From: Planctomycetaceae bacterium
Lineage (GTDB): Bacteria; Planctomycetota; Planctomycetia; Planctomycetales; Planctomycetaceae
DNA length: 40,637 nt
Reading direction: 5' to 3'
Assembly: GCA_002726205.1 (NCBI GenBank)
Contig: PBSL01000008.1
Span: 43,306 to 83,942 of the forward strand
Shown here one piece after another: positions 1-7,101 of the stretch. Numbering within the stretch: the stretch's first letter is position 1; every line of letters starts with the position of its first letter. The position numbers and the translations under genes are program-made. The notes below the pieces were generated by a model that saw nothing but the letters and a program-made list of their open reading frames with translations, was not told the origin of the DNA and made no database searches.

Positions 1-2
1 GA

Positions 3-932
3 ATGCACGGGTGTTTCAGTGTCGATCGCGAGGGGACCGATCGGAAGGCGTTGACACAGGCTGTCGAGATCCTGAAGAACCGCAAGGAACCGCTGGTAAT
101 TTTTCCCGAGGGGGAAGTCTATCACTGCAACGAACGGGTGACGCCCTTCCGCGACGGACCGGCCGCGATGGCCGTCATGGCTGCCCGCAAGGCCGATCGC
201 GAGATCGTCGTTGTGCCGTGCGGGTTACGGTACTACTACGTCGAGGATCCGCTCCAGGACCTGGAGGAGTTGATGAGCCGCGTGGAGGACGCGCTGTTCT
301 GGAAACCACGAGTGGACCTGTCGATGTCCGAACGGTTGTACCGGGTGGCGTCGGGCATGCTGGGACTGAAAGAACTGGAATACCTGGACGGGGCACGCGA
401 AGGGCTGGTCCCGGAACGGATCACGTTTCTGACCGACGCGATCCTGGGGCGGGTTGAAGAGAAATACGAGGCCGATGGCGAGGGAAAAACGATTCCCGAA
501 CGTATCAAGCAGGGACGCCAGCGGGCGATCACCGCACTCGAGAATGCCGTCGAGGGAAGTGACCAGTACCAGGCGTCCGCCAATGACCTGGACGACTGTT
601 ACCTCTGCGCCCAGTTGTTCAGTTATCCCGGGGACTACGTGGCCGAACACCCGAGCATCGACCGGCTGGCCGAGACGCTCGACAAGTTCGAGGAAGACAT
701 TCTCGATCTGCCAACGGCCACGGTTCGAGCCCACCGGCGGGCAACCGTCGTGCTGGGAGAAGCGGTTCCTGTTCCGAAAGAGAAGAAACGCAATGCGGCT
801 GCCGAACTGACCAGGACGCTCGAACGGCGAGTCCAGCAACTCCTGGATTCGGTGGAGTTGCCGTCGCGGAGCTTCGAACTTGTCGCACCGGCCGGGCCGG
901 CTTCGTCTGCTGACGAGACGGGCCTGGCCTGA
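3..932 (+). CDS. Lysophospholipid acyltransferase (PlsC-like), 5' truncated
   Basis: Probably transfers an acyl chain to a glycerophospholipid or other lipid acceptor at the membrane. The visible sequence holds the FPEGE motif (about residues 35-39), matching the PlsC-family block that binds glycerol phosphate, followed by FRDGPAAMA, typical of the segment after it. The usual upstream HX4D catalytic block is not in the window, so the gene almost certainly begins before base 1 and the ATG at base 3 is an internal codon. The C-terminal 200 residues are mostly helical and charged and lie outside the usual PlsC domain; many planctomycete members have long tails of this kind. The gene converges on the peroxidase gene 70 bases away. 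The family call is fairly sure; the substrate is unknown. Confidence 0.7.
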   Translation: MHGCFSVDREGTDRKALTQAVEILKNRKEPLVIFPEGEVYHCNERVTPFRDGPAAMAVMAARKADREIVVVPCGLRYYYVEDPLQDLEELMSRVEDALFWKPRVDLSMSERLYRVASGMLGLKELEYLDGAREGLVPERITFLTDAILGRVEEKYEADGEGKTIPERIKQGRQRAITALENAVEGSDQYQASANDLDDCYLCAQLFSYPGDYVAEHPSIDRLAETLDKFEEDILDLPTATVRAHRRATVVLGEAVPVPKEKKRNAAAELTRTLERRVQQLLDSVELPSRSFELVAPAGPASSADETGLA

Positions 933-1002
933 TCTTGCGGGGCTCCGCGGTACCCGGTTCTCGACCGGCATGCTCGTGATCCGCCTGGAAAGGCGGGAAG
1001 CA

Positions 1003-1587
1003 TCAGATGTGCTCGCCGAGGGCCTGTTCGACCACCTGTCGCATCTCATCGGACGTGGGAACCACGGACGGGCGGAAGCGGGCGATCACCTTGCCTCGTC
1101 GGTCGAGTATGAACTTCGCGAAGTTCCACTCGATATCACCGCTGCCGATCGGATTGATTTCCTTGCTGGTCAGGTACTTGAAGAACGGCGACGCGTTTTC
1201 GCCGTTGACCTCGATCCTGGAAAACAGGTCGAAGGTCACACCGTATCGGGTTCTGCAGTATTCCTTGGATGACTTGTCGCTGCCGGTGGCAAAGTCGCCG
1301 AACTGGTCGCAGGGGAACCCAATCACCGAAAAACCACGATCGCCGTACTGGTCCTGAATTTCCTGCAACTGCAGGAACTGGTCCGAGAAGCCTCAGTAAT
1401 TGGCCACGTTGACGACGACGACGACCCGCCCGTGATACCGGGACATGTCGACCTGTTCACCGTCGATCGACTTCAGACGAAAATTCAACGCGTCGGGAAC
1501 CGGCCCGGAGGGACGGGGCACCTCGCGCTGGCAGCCGACCATCACAATTGCCGCGGCGGCGACAGCCAACAGTGCAGGCAGTTTCAC
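1003..1587 (-). CDS. Selenocysteine-containing glutathione peroxidase, predicted lipoprotein
   Basis: Reduces hydrogen peroxide or lipid peroxides using a thiol donor. The reading frame contains one in-frame TGA (bases 1393-1395), at exactly the place where this family has its catalytic Sec or Cys: VNVANY-U-GFSDQF matches the family pattern VNVAS-x-[UC]-G. With U65 as Sec, the rest of the catalytic tetrad is present: Gln95 (FPCDQFG) and Trp154-Asn155 (EWNF). A hairpin starts 15 bases after the TGA (separate entry). The chosen start is GTG 1587, because GGGAGG lies 9 bases upstream and the protein then opens with a short hydrophobic signal ending VMVGC, a lipoprotein-like cleavage site. The 194-residue length suits the family. 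A caller that stops at TGA would split it into 1003-1368 and 1393-1650. The alternatives are a Cys-to-stop sequencing error or a pseudogene, but the intact frame, tetrad and hairpin favour Sec. Confidence 0.82.
1360..1377 (-). promoter_or_regulatory. Bacterial SECIS-like hairpin for Sec insertion
   Basis: On the coding strand, TTCCTGC-AGTT-GCAGGAA forms a perfect 7-bp stem with a 4-base loop. The stem begins 15 bases after the TGA and the loop G is the second loop base, 24 bases after it. Bacterial SECIS elements bound by SelB lie just downstream of the UGA, with a small apical loop carrying a G in its first two positions, so position and shape both fit. The hairpin lies inside the coding region, as is usual in bacteria. 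selA, selB, selC and selD are not in the window. Confidence 0.7.
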
Positions 1588-1652
1588 GTCGATCGACCTC
1601 CCGGCGAGGGGTCTCGGAACACGCCCCGGAAACGAGCAACTCGCACACAACG

Positions 1653-1682
1653 ATCATAGGGTGAGCGTCGTCCAGGCTTCAA
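1653..1682 (-). promoter_or_regulatory. Sigma-70-type promoter for the peroxidase gene
   Basis: On the minus strand TTGAAG (1682-1677) and TATGAT (1658-1653) are separated by 18 bases. Transcription would start near 1646, about 60 bases before the GTG start at 1587. The match to the consensus is good, but it was read by eye only. Confidence 0.5.
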
Positions 1683-1735
1683 CGCTGTTCAGGATGAACG
1701 TGTCCAGAATCAAGAAAGGGACAAATCATCACGGT

Positions 1736-1765
1736 TTGACAACACGAAAACCGGGCCTGTAGCAT
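1736..1765 (+). promoter_or_regulatory. Candidate sigma-70 promoter for the epimerase gene
   Basis: A perfect TTGACA (1736-1741) is followed 18 bases later by TAGCAT (1760-1765). This places transcription start near 1772, about 55 bases before the preferred ATG. It supports the start at 1827 over the upstream ATG at 1764, which would sit inside the promoter. It is divergent from the peroxidase promoter. Confidence 0.45.
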
Positions 1766-1826
1766 GAATTCACGTGTCCGCCTGCGGGGTTTGGTCTTCA
1801 ATGACCATCGAAAGGGAACGATCGCC

Positions 1827-3113
1827 ATGACCACCTGCTTTCGCCGCGTGATTTTCGCCCTGGCGCTCTGGGTGCTCGTGCTGACCGGTTGCGGTGAGGA
1901 AGAACTGCCACGGATGGGTGTCAGTGCCAACACGATCGACAAGGGACAGCCCGAGAAACTCTCGGGGCCGGCTGGATTCATTTCCGGTTACCAGCCTGAC
2001 GGGGCCAACGATCTGCCGATTGACGGATTGGCGGTGACCAGGCGGGATCTCGGGACCGACCCCGACGGGAACACGATCACCGAGTACCAGTTGACCAACA
2101 GCGGAGGCATGCAGGTTACGCTGATCAACTATGGTGCCATCGTTCGCTCGGTTCGCGTTCCCGATCGTCACGAGCGTTACGTGAACGTGACGCTGGGATT
2201 CGACGCGGTCGAACAGTACTGCGAGCCGGGACCCTATTTCGGCGCGATCTGCGGTCGCTATGCGAACCGGATTGCCGGAGGGCGGTTTCGGATCGGTGAA
2301 ACCGAACACGTCCTGGCCACCAACGACAACGGCAACCACCTGCACGGTGGAATCCGCGGCTTCAATCGACGGATCTGGACGGCCGAGGTCATCAAGGGGG
2401 CAACGGTGGGAAAGTGGTACACCGCCCGGACCGGGTCGATCGGTGTCAGGTTTCACCTGGACAGCCCCGATGGCGAGGAGAACTATCCCGGACGATTGTC
2501 GGTGGACGTGATCTACTGGTTGACCGAGACGAACGAGTTGAAGATCCAGTACCAGGCCACGACCGACAAGGCGACCGTGCTCAATCTCACCAACCACTGT
2601 TACTGGAACCTGGCCGGAGGTGGCACCGACGTTCTGGACCATGAACTGACGATCGGCTGCGACCACTATCTCCCGGTCGACAAGAAACTGCTTCCCACCG
2701 GAGCCCGGGCGGCGGTGTCGGGTACCCCGATGGATTTTCTCGAAGCCAGGACAATTGGTTCCCGGATCGCCGACGTGAGCGGGGGTTACGACCACTGTTA
2801 TGTTCGCAGCGACACCGACGGGGCCTTGAAGAAGGTCGCCGAGGTTCACCATCCCGGTTCGGGCCGTGTCATGGAAGTCCTGACGACCGAACCCGGCCTG
2901 CAGTTTTATTCAGGGAACTTCCTGGACGGATCACCTCAAAGCGGTGGCCATGACCGGCACGGAGGGTTTTGCCTGGAGTGTCAGCACTTTCCCGATTCTC
3001 CCAACCGGCCGGATTTCCCGACGACGCTTCTCCAGCCCGGCGAGACCTACAAACAGATGACGGTCTACCGCTTCCTGGTACGACGGGATGATGACCCCGA
3101 CCCGGAAGGCTGA
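1827..3113 (+). CDS. galM: Aldose 1-epimerase (mutarotase), predicted lipoprotein
   Basis: Interconverts the alpha and beta anomers of galactose, glucose or related sugars. Family landmarks appear in order: GRYANRIAGGRF, GNHLHGG, NLTNHCYWNL with catalytic His257, TEPGLQFYSGNF with catalytic Glu355, and a C-terminal PGETYKQMTVYRF. The start at 1827 is chosen because AAAGGGA lies about 9 bases upstream and the protein then begins with a signal peptide ending LTGC, a lipobox, so the enzyme is probably anchored in the envelope. About 70 residues of linker separate Cys22 from the domain. Export suits an organism that breaks down polysaccharides outside the cytoplasm. The gene stands alone. The function is secure; the exact sugar is not known. 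Confidence 0.9.
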   Translation: MTTCFRRVIFALALWVLVLTGCGEEELPRMGVSANTIDKGQPEKLSGPAGFISGYQPDGANDLPIDGLAVTRRDLGTDPDGNTITEYQLTNSGGMQVTLINYGAIVRSVRVPDRHERYVNVTLGFDAVEQYCEPGPYFGAICGRYANRIAGGRFRIGETEHVLATNDNGNHLHGGIRGFNRRIWTAEVIKGATVGKWYTARTGSIGVRFHLDSPDGEENYPGRLSVDVIYWLTETNELKIQYQATTDKATVLNLTNHCYWNLAGGGTDVLDHELTIGCDHYLPVDKKLLPTGARAAVSGTPMDFLEARTIGSRIADVSGGYDHCYVRSDTDGALKKVAEVHHPGSGRVMEVLTTEPGLQFYSGNFLDGSPQSGGHDRHGGFCLECQHFPDSPNRPDFPTTLLQPGETYKQMTVYRFLVRRDDDPDPEG

Positions 3114-3130
3114 ACGTCGTCAGTTCGGCG

Positions 3131-3172
3131 CAATAAAAACACGCAAGTGGTCACGAGGACACCACTTGCGTG
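3131..3172 (-). terminator. Rho-independent terminator of tRNA-Thr
   Basis: A perfect 12-bp inverted repeat (3140-3151 with 3161-3172) encloses a 9-base loop and, read on the minus strand, is followed directly by TTTTTATTG. It begins two bases after the tRNA 3' end. It also lies 26 bases after the epimerase stop, so the hairpin could slow plus-strand transcription too, but the T-run is only on the tRNA side. Confidence 0.85.
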
Positions 3173-3174
3173 AG

Positions 3175-3247
3175 AGCCGCCGGGGAGACTCGAACTCCCG
3201 ACCTAGGCATTACGAATGCCTCGCTCTACCAACTGAGCTACAGCGGC
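3175..3247 (-). tRNA. tRNA-Thr (anticodon CGU)
   Basis: The 73-base cloverleaf reads clearly: acceptor GCCGCTG pairs with CGGCGGC (one G-U), the D arm contains AGTTGGTA, the anticodon stem AGGCA/TGCCT encloses TTCGTAA with anticodon CGT, and the T arm is GGGAG-TTCGAGT-CTCCC. The CGU anticodon reads ACG threonine codons. The 3' CCA is not encoded and must be added after transcription. Confidence 0.95.
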
Positions 3248-3259
3248 TGAAGCGGGGTT

Positions 3260-3288
3260 AACGTAGCGTCCGCCCGGTTTTCTGGCAA
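3260..3288 (-). promoter_or_regulatory. Promoter for tRNA-Thr
   Basis: On the minus strand TTGCCA (3288-3283) and TACGTT (3265-3260) are spaced by 17 bases. The expected start, about base 3253, is only a few bases before the mature tRNA 5' end, as is common for single tRNA units. Confidence 0.5.
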
Positions 3289-3323
3289 GGGGGGGTCGGA
3301 CCGCTGACGGCGGACAATCGCTC

Positions 3324-3351
3324 TTGACGCGTGCCCCGACTTAATTAGAAT
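3324..3351 (+). promoter_or_regulatory. Candidate promoter for the three tandem paralogues
   Basis: TTGACG (3324-3329) and TAGAAT (3346-3351) are spaced by 16 bases. Transcription would start near 3358, giving a leader of roughly 120 bases before the GTG at 3476. The stretch between the tRNA and the first paralogue otherwise shows nothing recognisable. Confidence 0.45.
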
Positions 3352-3475
3352 TCCGGCCCTCTCTCACTCACATTTGCAACCTCTCAGAACTCTCTCCATC
3401 CCACGCTGTGACCCGAAAACCGACGACTCTCGCCGGTTCGCAGGTTCCCGGCGCACTCTCTCCCTCGGCAATCCA

Positions 3476-4117
3476 GTGAAATGTCTCCTGATCACGGGTC
3501 TGTGGATCAGCCTGGCGCTGTCGCCGTGCGATGCCGTCGTTGCGGGATCGGTCCGGGCCAACCGCCCGATTGACATCGAGTTGGACAAGGCCGGATCCCT
3601 GGCCGGGATGATCATGCCGACCGGGTCCGGGCAGGTTGCCGTTTTTCGTGGACGGCAACTGGTTGCCCGGACGATCGTGACCGACGGAAATTTTCTCGTT
3701 CGCGACCTTCGGGGTGGCTTCTACCGGGTTGTCGTTCGCCGGTGGGGACAGGCGATTCGTGCCTGGGACCATGGGACCGCACCCCCCTGGTCGTCGCGGC
3801 ATGTCGTCGTGTCCGATATTGGTCCGGTCACTCATCAAGCCACGGTTCACCGGGGCCAATCGCCAGTCGGCATGACCGTGCAACCTTTTCCCGCACCGTC
3901 GCTGCCGTTTCAGCCTTACCCGGTTCCCGGCAGGGGGATGATCATGCCCGGACCCTATCTGCCACCAGGAGCCCTGTTTCTCGATCCCCTGGTGACCACC
4001 GCGGCGGTGACCGGGATCGGAAGTGTTGTCATCACCACCATCGGCAACGATGGCGATCGGGCAAGTACCCGGTCGGGTTTCAGTCCGCACCATGATCATC
4101 CTCCAGCCAGCCCGTGA
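3476..4117 (+). CDS. Secreted small protein with carboxypeptidase-regulatory-like domain, paralogue 1
   Basis: Function unknown. First of three tandem paralogues. The GTG start is chosen because the product then opens with a typical Sec signal (KCLLITGLWISLALS); a TTG at 3374 would add 34 non-hydrophobic residues. A beta-rich segment follows (SLAGMI, VARTIVTDGNFLVRDL, GGFYRVVV), then the block RAWDHGTAPPWSS shared with the other two copies. This copy has an extra Pro/Gly-rich stretch (PSLPFQPYPVPGRGM) before a hydrophobic segment (TTAAVTGIGSVVITTI) and ends HDHPPASP. Fold similarity is to CarboxypepD_reg-type beta-sandwiches, which in other proteins are binding or structural modules; no catalytic residues are seen. 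No clear ribosome-binding site precedes the start, so the N-terminus is less certain than the rest. Confidence 0.6.
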   Translation: MKCLLITGLWISLALSPCDAVVAGSVRANRPIDIELDKAGSLAGMIMPTGSGQVAVFRGRQLVARTIVTDGNFLVRDLRGGFYRVVVRRWGQAIRAWDHGTAPPWSSRHVVVSDIGPVTHQATVHRGQSPVGMTVQPFPAPSLPFQPYPVPGRGMIMPGPYLPPGALFLDPLVTTAAVTGIGSVVITTIGNDGDRASTRSGFSPHHDHPPASP

Positions 4118-4194
4118 CCGCATCCATGAAGTTTTCGACCTCCTTCTCTGAAAAAAAATCACTACCTGTCGTTCCAGGCAGAAAGGACTCTGGT

Positions 4195-4797
4195 ATGAAC
4201 TCTCGACCGACTCTCAAGACCCTGGTCGCCCTGTTGGCGACCACCAGCCTGCTGGGATCCCAGGTCCTGCTGCCGGCTGCCGGCATTGCACTCGAGCGAA
4301 CGAAATCGCTGTCCAGCGACAATGCGGGTCCGGTTGCTGTTGTCGCCGACGTGGCCCTGGCCGAGGGAAACACGCTTTCCGGCCAGGTCGTTGATTCCCG
4401 GAATCGGCCTCGTGCCGGAACCGTCGTCACGCTGCGTCGAGGACACCGGGTGATCGGTCAGGCTCGTGCCGATGCCCGAGGCCACTATGCATTCGTCAAC
4501 GTCGCCGGCGGACTCTATCAACTCCAGGTCGATGAAACCGTCACGGTGATTCGCGCCTGGTCAATCGGGACAGCCCCACGCACCGCCAGCCTGCTTGCCC
4601 GGGTGGTCGTCGAGCCTTCTGTCTTTCGCGGTCAGAACGGGGCGGGAGCGGCGGGTTCTGCCACGAGCGGTGGTATTTTCGGCGGAGCGCTCGGGTCGAC
4701 CACGCTGGTGACCGCGGTGGTTGTCGGTGCAGTCGTGGGAGCCGTGTTCATCATCGATGAACTCGATGACGACGACGATCCTCCGGCGAGTCCCTGA
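4195..4797 (+). CDS. Secreted small protein with carboxypeptidase-regulatory-like domain, paralogue 2
   Basis: Function unknown; the clearest copy of the family. The ATG at 4195 is preferred over an upstream GTG because AAAGGA lies 8 bases before it and the product starts with a good signal peptide (TLKTLVALLATTSLLG). The beta-sandwich reads LSGQVVDSRNRPRAGTVV, then ARADARGHYAFVNVAGGLY, a pattern typical of CarboxypepD_reg/transthyretin-like domains. RAWSIGTAPRTAS and FRGQ follow. A glycine-rich hydrophobic segment (STTLVTAVVVGAVVGAVFII) could span a membrane, and the end is ELDDDDDPPASP. The signal, domain, hydrophobic segment, acidic tail and P-x-S-P end suggest a protein held at or sorted to the envelope. 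The gene lies 77 bases after paralogue 1. Confidence 0.68.
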   Translation: MNSRPTLKTLVALLATTSLLGSQVLLPAAGIALERTKSLSSDNAGPVAVVADVALAEGNTLSGQVVDSRNRPRAGTVVTLRRGHRVIGQARADARGHYAFVNVAGGLYQLQVDETVTVIRAWSIGTAPRTASLLARVVVEPSVFRGQNGAGAAGSATSGGIFGGALGSTTLVTAVVVGAVVGAVFIIDELDDDDDPPASP

Positions 4798-4876
4798 CCG
4801 GACTTTCCGGGATTCTGGCCGGCAAGTGAGGCCACGGCTTAGAGAAATCGACGAGTTGATTGTCAGGAGTGTTTTG

Positions 4877-5542
4877 GTGGTGACGTCCATGCGACCCGGA
4901 AAACATCCAGCCTGGATCCCCTCACTCCTGGCCTGTGGAGTCCTGTTGATGCCGGTGCCAATGTGGACAATTGCGGCAGGGACGGTTGACGGAAGTCAGC
5001 GGCAGGGGCCGGTGTCTGGCAAGCGGGGTACGAACCCGAACGCGACGACCGGCGTCCAACCTGTCTTCGACGTTCGGCTGGGTCCTGGAGGGACTCTGGC
5101 CGGCCTTGTGCGGGATGAATCGGGCCGGCCGCGACCCAATGCGCTGGTCGTGGTTTCCCGAGAACGGCAGGTCGTGGCACGCGTTCGTACCGACGCTGGC
5201 GGAACCTACCGGATTGCCGGACTCGGCAACGGGGTCTACCGGGTCCTGGTCGACAGGCGAGTCCATGCTTGTCGATTCTGGTCGTCGACAACGGCTCCAC
5301 CGCGGGCCCACGAGCGATTCGACATCGACACCGGCCGGATTGTTGCTCGAGGCCAGGCGGCTGAAGACGGCGATCGCAATGAAACGGTTCACCGCTTCGG
5401 GCTCGATGGTGTTGGCGGACTCGATCCGTTCGAGTTGACTCTGCTGGCCACCTCGATCACGTCGTTGACTCTCTCGACGGTCATGCTGTCGAAGATCAGC
5501 CAGCTCCAGGACACGATGGATCAGCTGCCCGGGAGTCCCTGA
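4877..5542 (+). CDS. Secreted small protein with carboxypeptidase-regulatory-like domain, paralogue 3
   Basis: Function unknown. The GTG at 4877 is chosen because AGGAG sits 7 bases upstream; an ATG at 4889 is the alternative. A hydrophobic signal (SLLACGVLLMPVPMW) leads to the domain LAGLVRDESGRPRPNALVV and TDAGGTYRIAGLGNGVYRV, followed by the shared block TTAPPRAH and RGQ. Instead of a glycine-rich membrane segment it ends with an amphipathic hydrophobic stretch (LTLLATSITSLTLSTVML), then DTMDQLPGSP. The P-x-S-P end is kept although the preceding residues differ, which argues that the last residues matter. Its 3' end overlaps the convergent lpxK gene by 22 bases. Confidence 0.63.
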   Translation: MVTSMRPGKHPAWIPSLLACGVLLMPVPMWTIAAGTVDGSQRQGPVSGKRGTNPNATTGVQPVFDVRLGPGGTLAGLVRDESGRPRPNALVVVSRERQVVARVRTDAGGTYRIAGLGNGVYRVLVDRRVHACRFWSSTTAPPRAHERFDIDTGRIVARGQAAEDGDRNETVHRFGLDGVGGLDPFELTLLATSITSLTLSTVMLSKISQLQDTMDQLPGSP

Positions 5543-6573
5543 TCGTCGAGCGTTGCGGCAGCGACGGCCGCTTCCAGTGCCTGGCGGCCCGACACGAAAT
5601 CGACATCGATTTCGATCGCCCACAGCGGAATTCTTCCCAGGTGAGTCCGGGGGATCTTGACCAGGTCCTTTCGTGTCGTCACCAGCACGTCGGCTGCTGA
5701 CCGGGTTGCCCATTCTTCGAGTTGGTCCAGGTCCGAACTCTCGTAGCGGTGATGATCGGGAAACGTTCGGGTTGCCACGGTGGCCAGGCTCGCGAAGAAC
5801 GCTCCCGGATTGCCGATGCCACAAAATGCGGCTGTACGGGACCGGGCAAGCAGGTCCAGCGAGGTTGTTTCCTCGCGGGAATTCACCAGCCGCGAAGCCT
5901 GGAATGTGACCTCCGCCACGCGGTCGTGAGCGGCCAACTCGATCACGCGTTCGCGGAGCGAGCGGCGTGTCTGCGGACCAACACGTTCGACCCGCGTGAT
6001 CACCACAAATGATGCCCGGGAGAGTTCATCGGCCGGTTCGCGAAGGTAGCCGCGTGGCAGGAGATGCCCGAAACCAAACGGGCAGGTGGAATCGATCAAC
6101 ACGATGTCCAGGTCGCGGCGCAGCCGACGGTGTTGAAAGCCGTCATCGAGAACCAGCACACTGCAGTCGTGATCGGTTGCGATCCGACGGGCAGCCGACA
6201 CGCGATCGGGATCCTGGATGTGCGGAACGTCTGCGCAGAGTTGCTCCAACAGCCGTTTTTCATCGTTGCCGTGTTCGTCGCCGCCGTAGCCACGGCTGAG
6301 CAGTCCCACCGCATGTCCCCGGTTGCGGAGATGATCGGTCAGCCAGGCCACCAGCGGTGTCTTGCCCGTGCCACCGACGGTCAGGTTGCCCACGCTGAGG
6401 ACCGGGACGGAAACGGAATGTTCCCGCAGCCATCCACGGTCGTAGGCCCGGTTGCGCAGACCGACCACCGACTGGTAGGGCAGCGAGAGCAGAGACAGTA
6501 TCCCTCGAATTCCGCCGGACGTCAGGCCACGGCGTTCGCCCGAGATCACTGCACGGAAGGCCGATTCGTTCAC
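5521..6573 (-). CDS. lpxK: Tetraacyldisaccharide 4'-kinase
   Basis: Phosphorylates the 4' position of the lipid A disaccharide at the inner membrane, the sixth step of lipid A synthesis. Clear family motifs: the P-loop GNLTVGGTGKTPLV, then SRGYGG, VLVLDDGFQHRRLRRD, LLPRGYLREP and a C-terminal TTRKDLVKI. The N-terminal GIRGILSLLSLPYQ stretch fits the membrane-associated helix of LpxK. The start is set at GTG 6573: the frame stays open to 6870, but that extension is low in hydrophobicity, unlike the family, and runs through the divergent gene. The length of 350 residues is usual for LpxK. Its presence implies lipid A in this organism. The ribosome-binding site is weak, so the exact start is uncertain. 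Confidence 0.9.
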   Translation of the reverse strand: MNESAFRAVISGERRGLTSGGIRGILSLLSLPYQSVVGLRNRAYDRGWLREHSVSVPVLSVGNLTVGGTGKTPLVAWLTDHLRNRGHAVGLLSRGYGGDEHGNDEKRLLEQLCADVPHIQDPDRVSAARRIATDHDCSVLVLDDGFQHRRLRRDLDIVLIDSTCPFGFGHLLPRGYLREPADELSRASFVVITRVERVGPQTRRSLRERVIELAAHDRVAEVTFQASRLVNSREETTSLDLLARSRTAAFCGIGNPGAFFASLATVATRTFPDHHRYESSDLDQLEEWATRSAADVLVTTRKDLVKIPRTHLGRIPLWAIEIDVDFVSGRQALEAAVAAATLDDQGLPGS

Positions 6574-6654
6574 GGCCGGGAAATACCAGAATCCCGCGAC
6601 GGTGGCCAGCGGGAATCGATTGGCGGGTGGCAATATTGCCGTCGGACGGTGAGA

Positions 6655-7005
6655 ATGATCGGTCGCTTTCTTGCCTGGTGCCCGGTCATGCTCAGCCGAT
6701 TCCTCACCAACTACATCCAGCGGCACACCCACCCACTCAACCAACTGCTGCATCTGGTTGGGGTGCCGTTGACGTTTGTTGTCACGATCGTGCTGATCAA
6801 CCGGGAAACGCCGTGGTGGTGGCCCGTGGCCAGTTTTTTCGGTGGCTACCTGCTGCAGTTCATCGGGCACGCGATCGAAGGCAACGATGCCGGTGAGGTC
6901 GTACTGGTCAAGAAATGGCTGGGCCGCTCGTTTCGCGAGTTTGCTCCGGGACGTGATCCGGTCCGACAGCCCTCAGAAGCGTCCGAAAACGAGTCCGAAG
7001 CCTGA
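6655..7005 (+). CDS. Mpo1-like (DUF962) membrane protein
   Basis: Family members include yeast Mpo1, an Fe(II)-dependent dioxygenase in alpha-oxidation of 2-hydroxy fatty acids. Visible features: NYIQRHTHPLNQLLHLVG with the family histidines, two membrane segments (VPLTFVVTIVLI and WWWPVASFFGGYLLQFIG), and FIGHAIEGNDAGE carrying a further conserved His. The 116-residue size suits the short bacterial type. The start is ATG 6655; an in-frame GTG at 6649 and ATG at 6688 are possible. It is divergent from lpxK with about 80 bases between, so a link to acyl chains of envelope lipids is tempting but only inferred. An in-frame extension back to 6064 lies inside lpxK and is rejected. Confidence 0.72.
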   Translation: MIGRFLAWCPVMLSRFLTNYIQRHTHPLNQLLHLVGVPLTFVVTIVLINRETPWWWPVASFFGGYLLQFIGHAIEGNDAGEVVLVKKWLGRSFREFAPGRDPVRQPSEASENESEA

Positions 7006-7052
7006 AGACCCGGTCGGTTGCCCGAAACCCGGGTGCCGTGAGGGAGAACATA

Positions 7053-7065
7053 GTCAAAGTTTGAC
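7053..7065. repeat. Small palindrome upstream of the TolC-like gene
   Basis: GTCAAA-G-TTTGAC is a perfect 6-bp inverted repeat around a single base, about 40 bases before the GTG start at 7102. It could be an operator; the right arm also overlaps a TTGACG that could act as a -35 element, although no well-spaced -10 follows. Short palindromes arise by chance, so confidence is low. Confidence 0.25.
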
Positions 7066-7101
7066 GGTTATTCCGTCGATAGTGGCTGTAGCGGTTATAC
7101 G

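Noticed and set aside
225-1049. 274-residue minus-strand open frame over the acyltransferase
   Set aside because: Antisense shadow typical of GC-rich DNA; the plus strand carries the FPEGE motif and normal composition.
1393-1650. A separate short minus-strand gene ending at the TGA
   Set aside because: The same frame continues straight into the rest of the peroxidase, and the TGA sits on the catalytic Sec position with a SECIS-like hairpin after it; one gene explains both parts.
1770-2852. 360-residue minus-strand frame opposite the epimerase
   Set aside because: The plus strand has every mutarotase motif; the antisense product has no recognisable domain.
6064-6654. N-terminal extension of the Mpo1-like gene
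   Set aside because: Lies within lpxK on the other strand and resembles no DUF962 protein.
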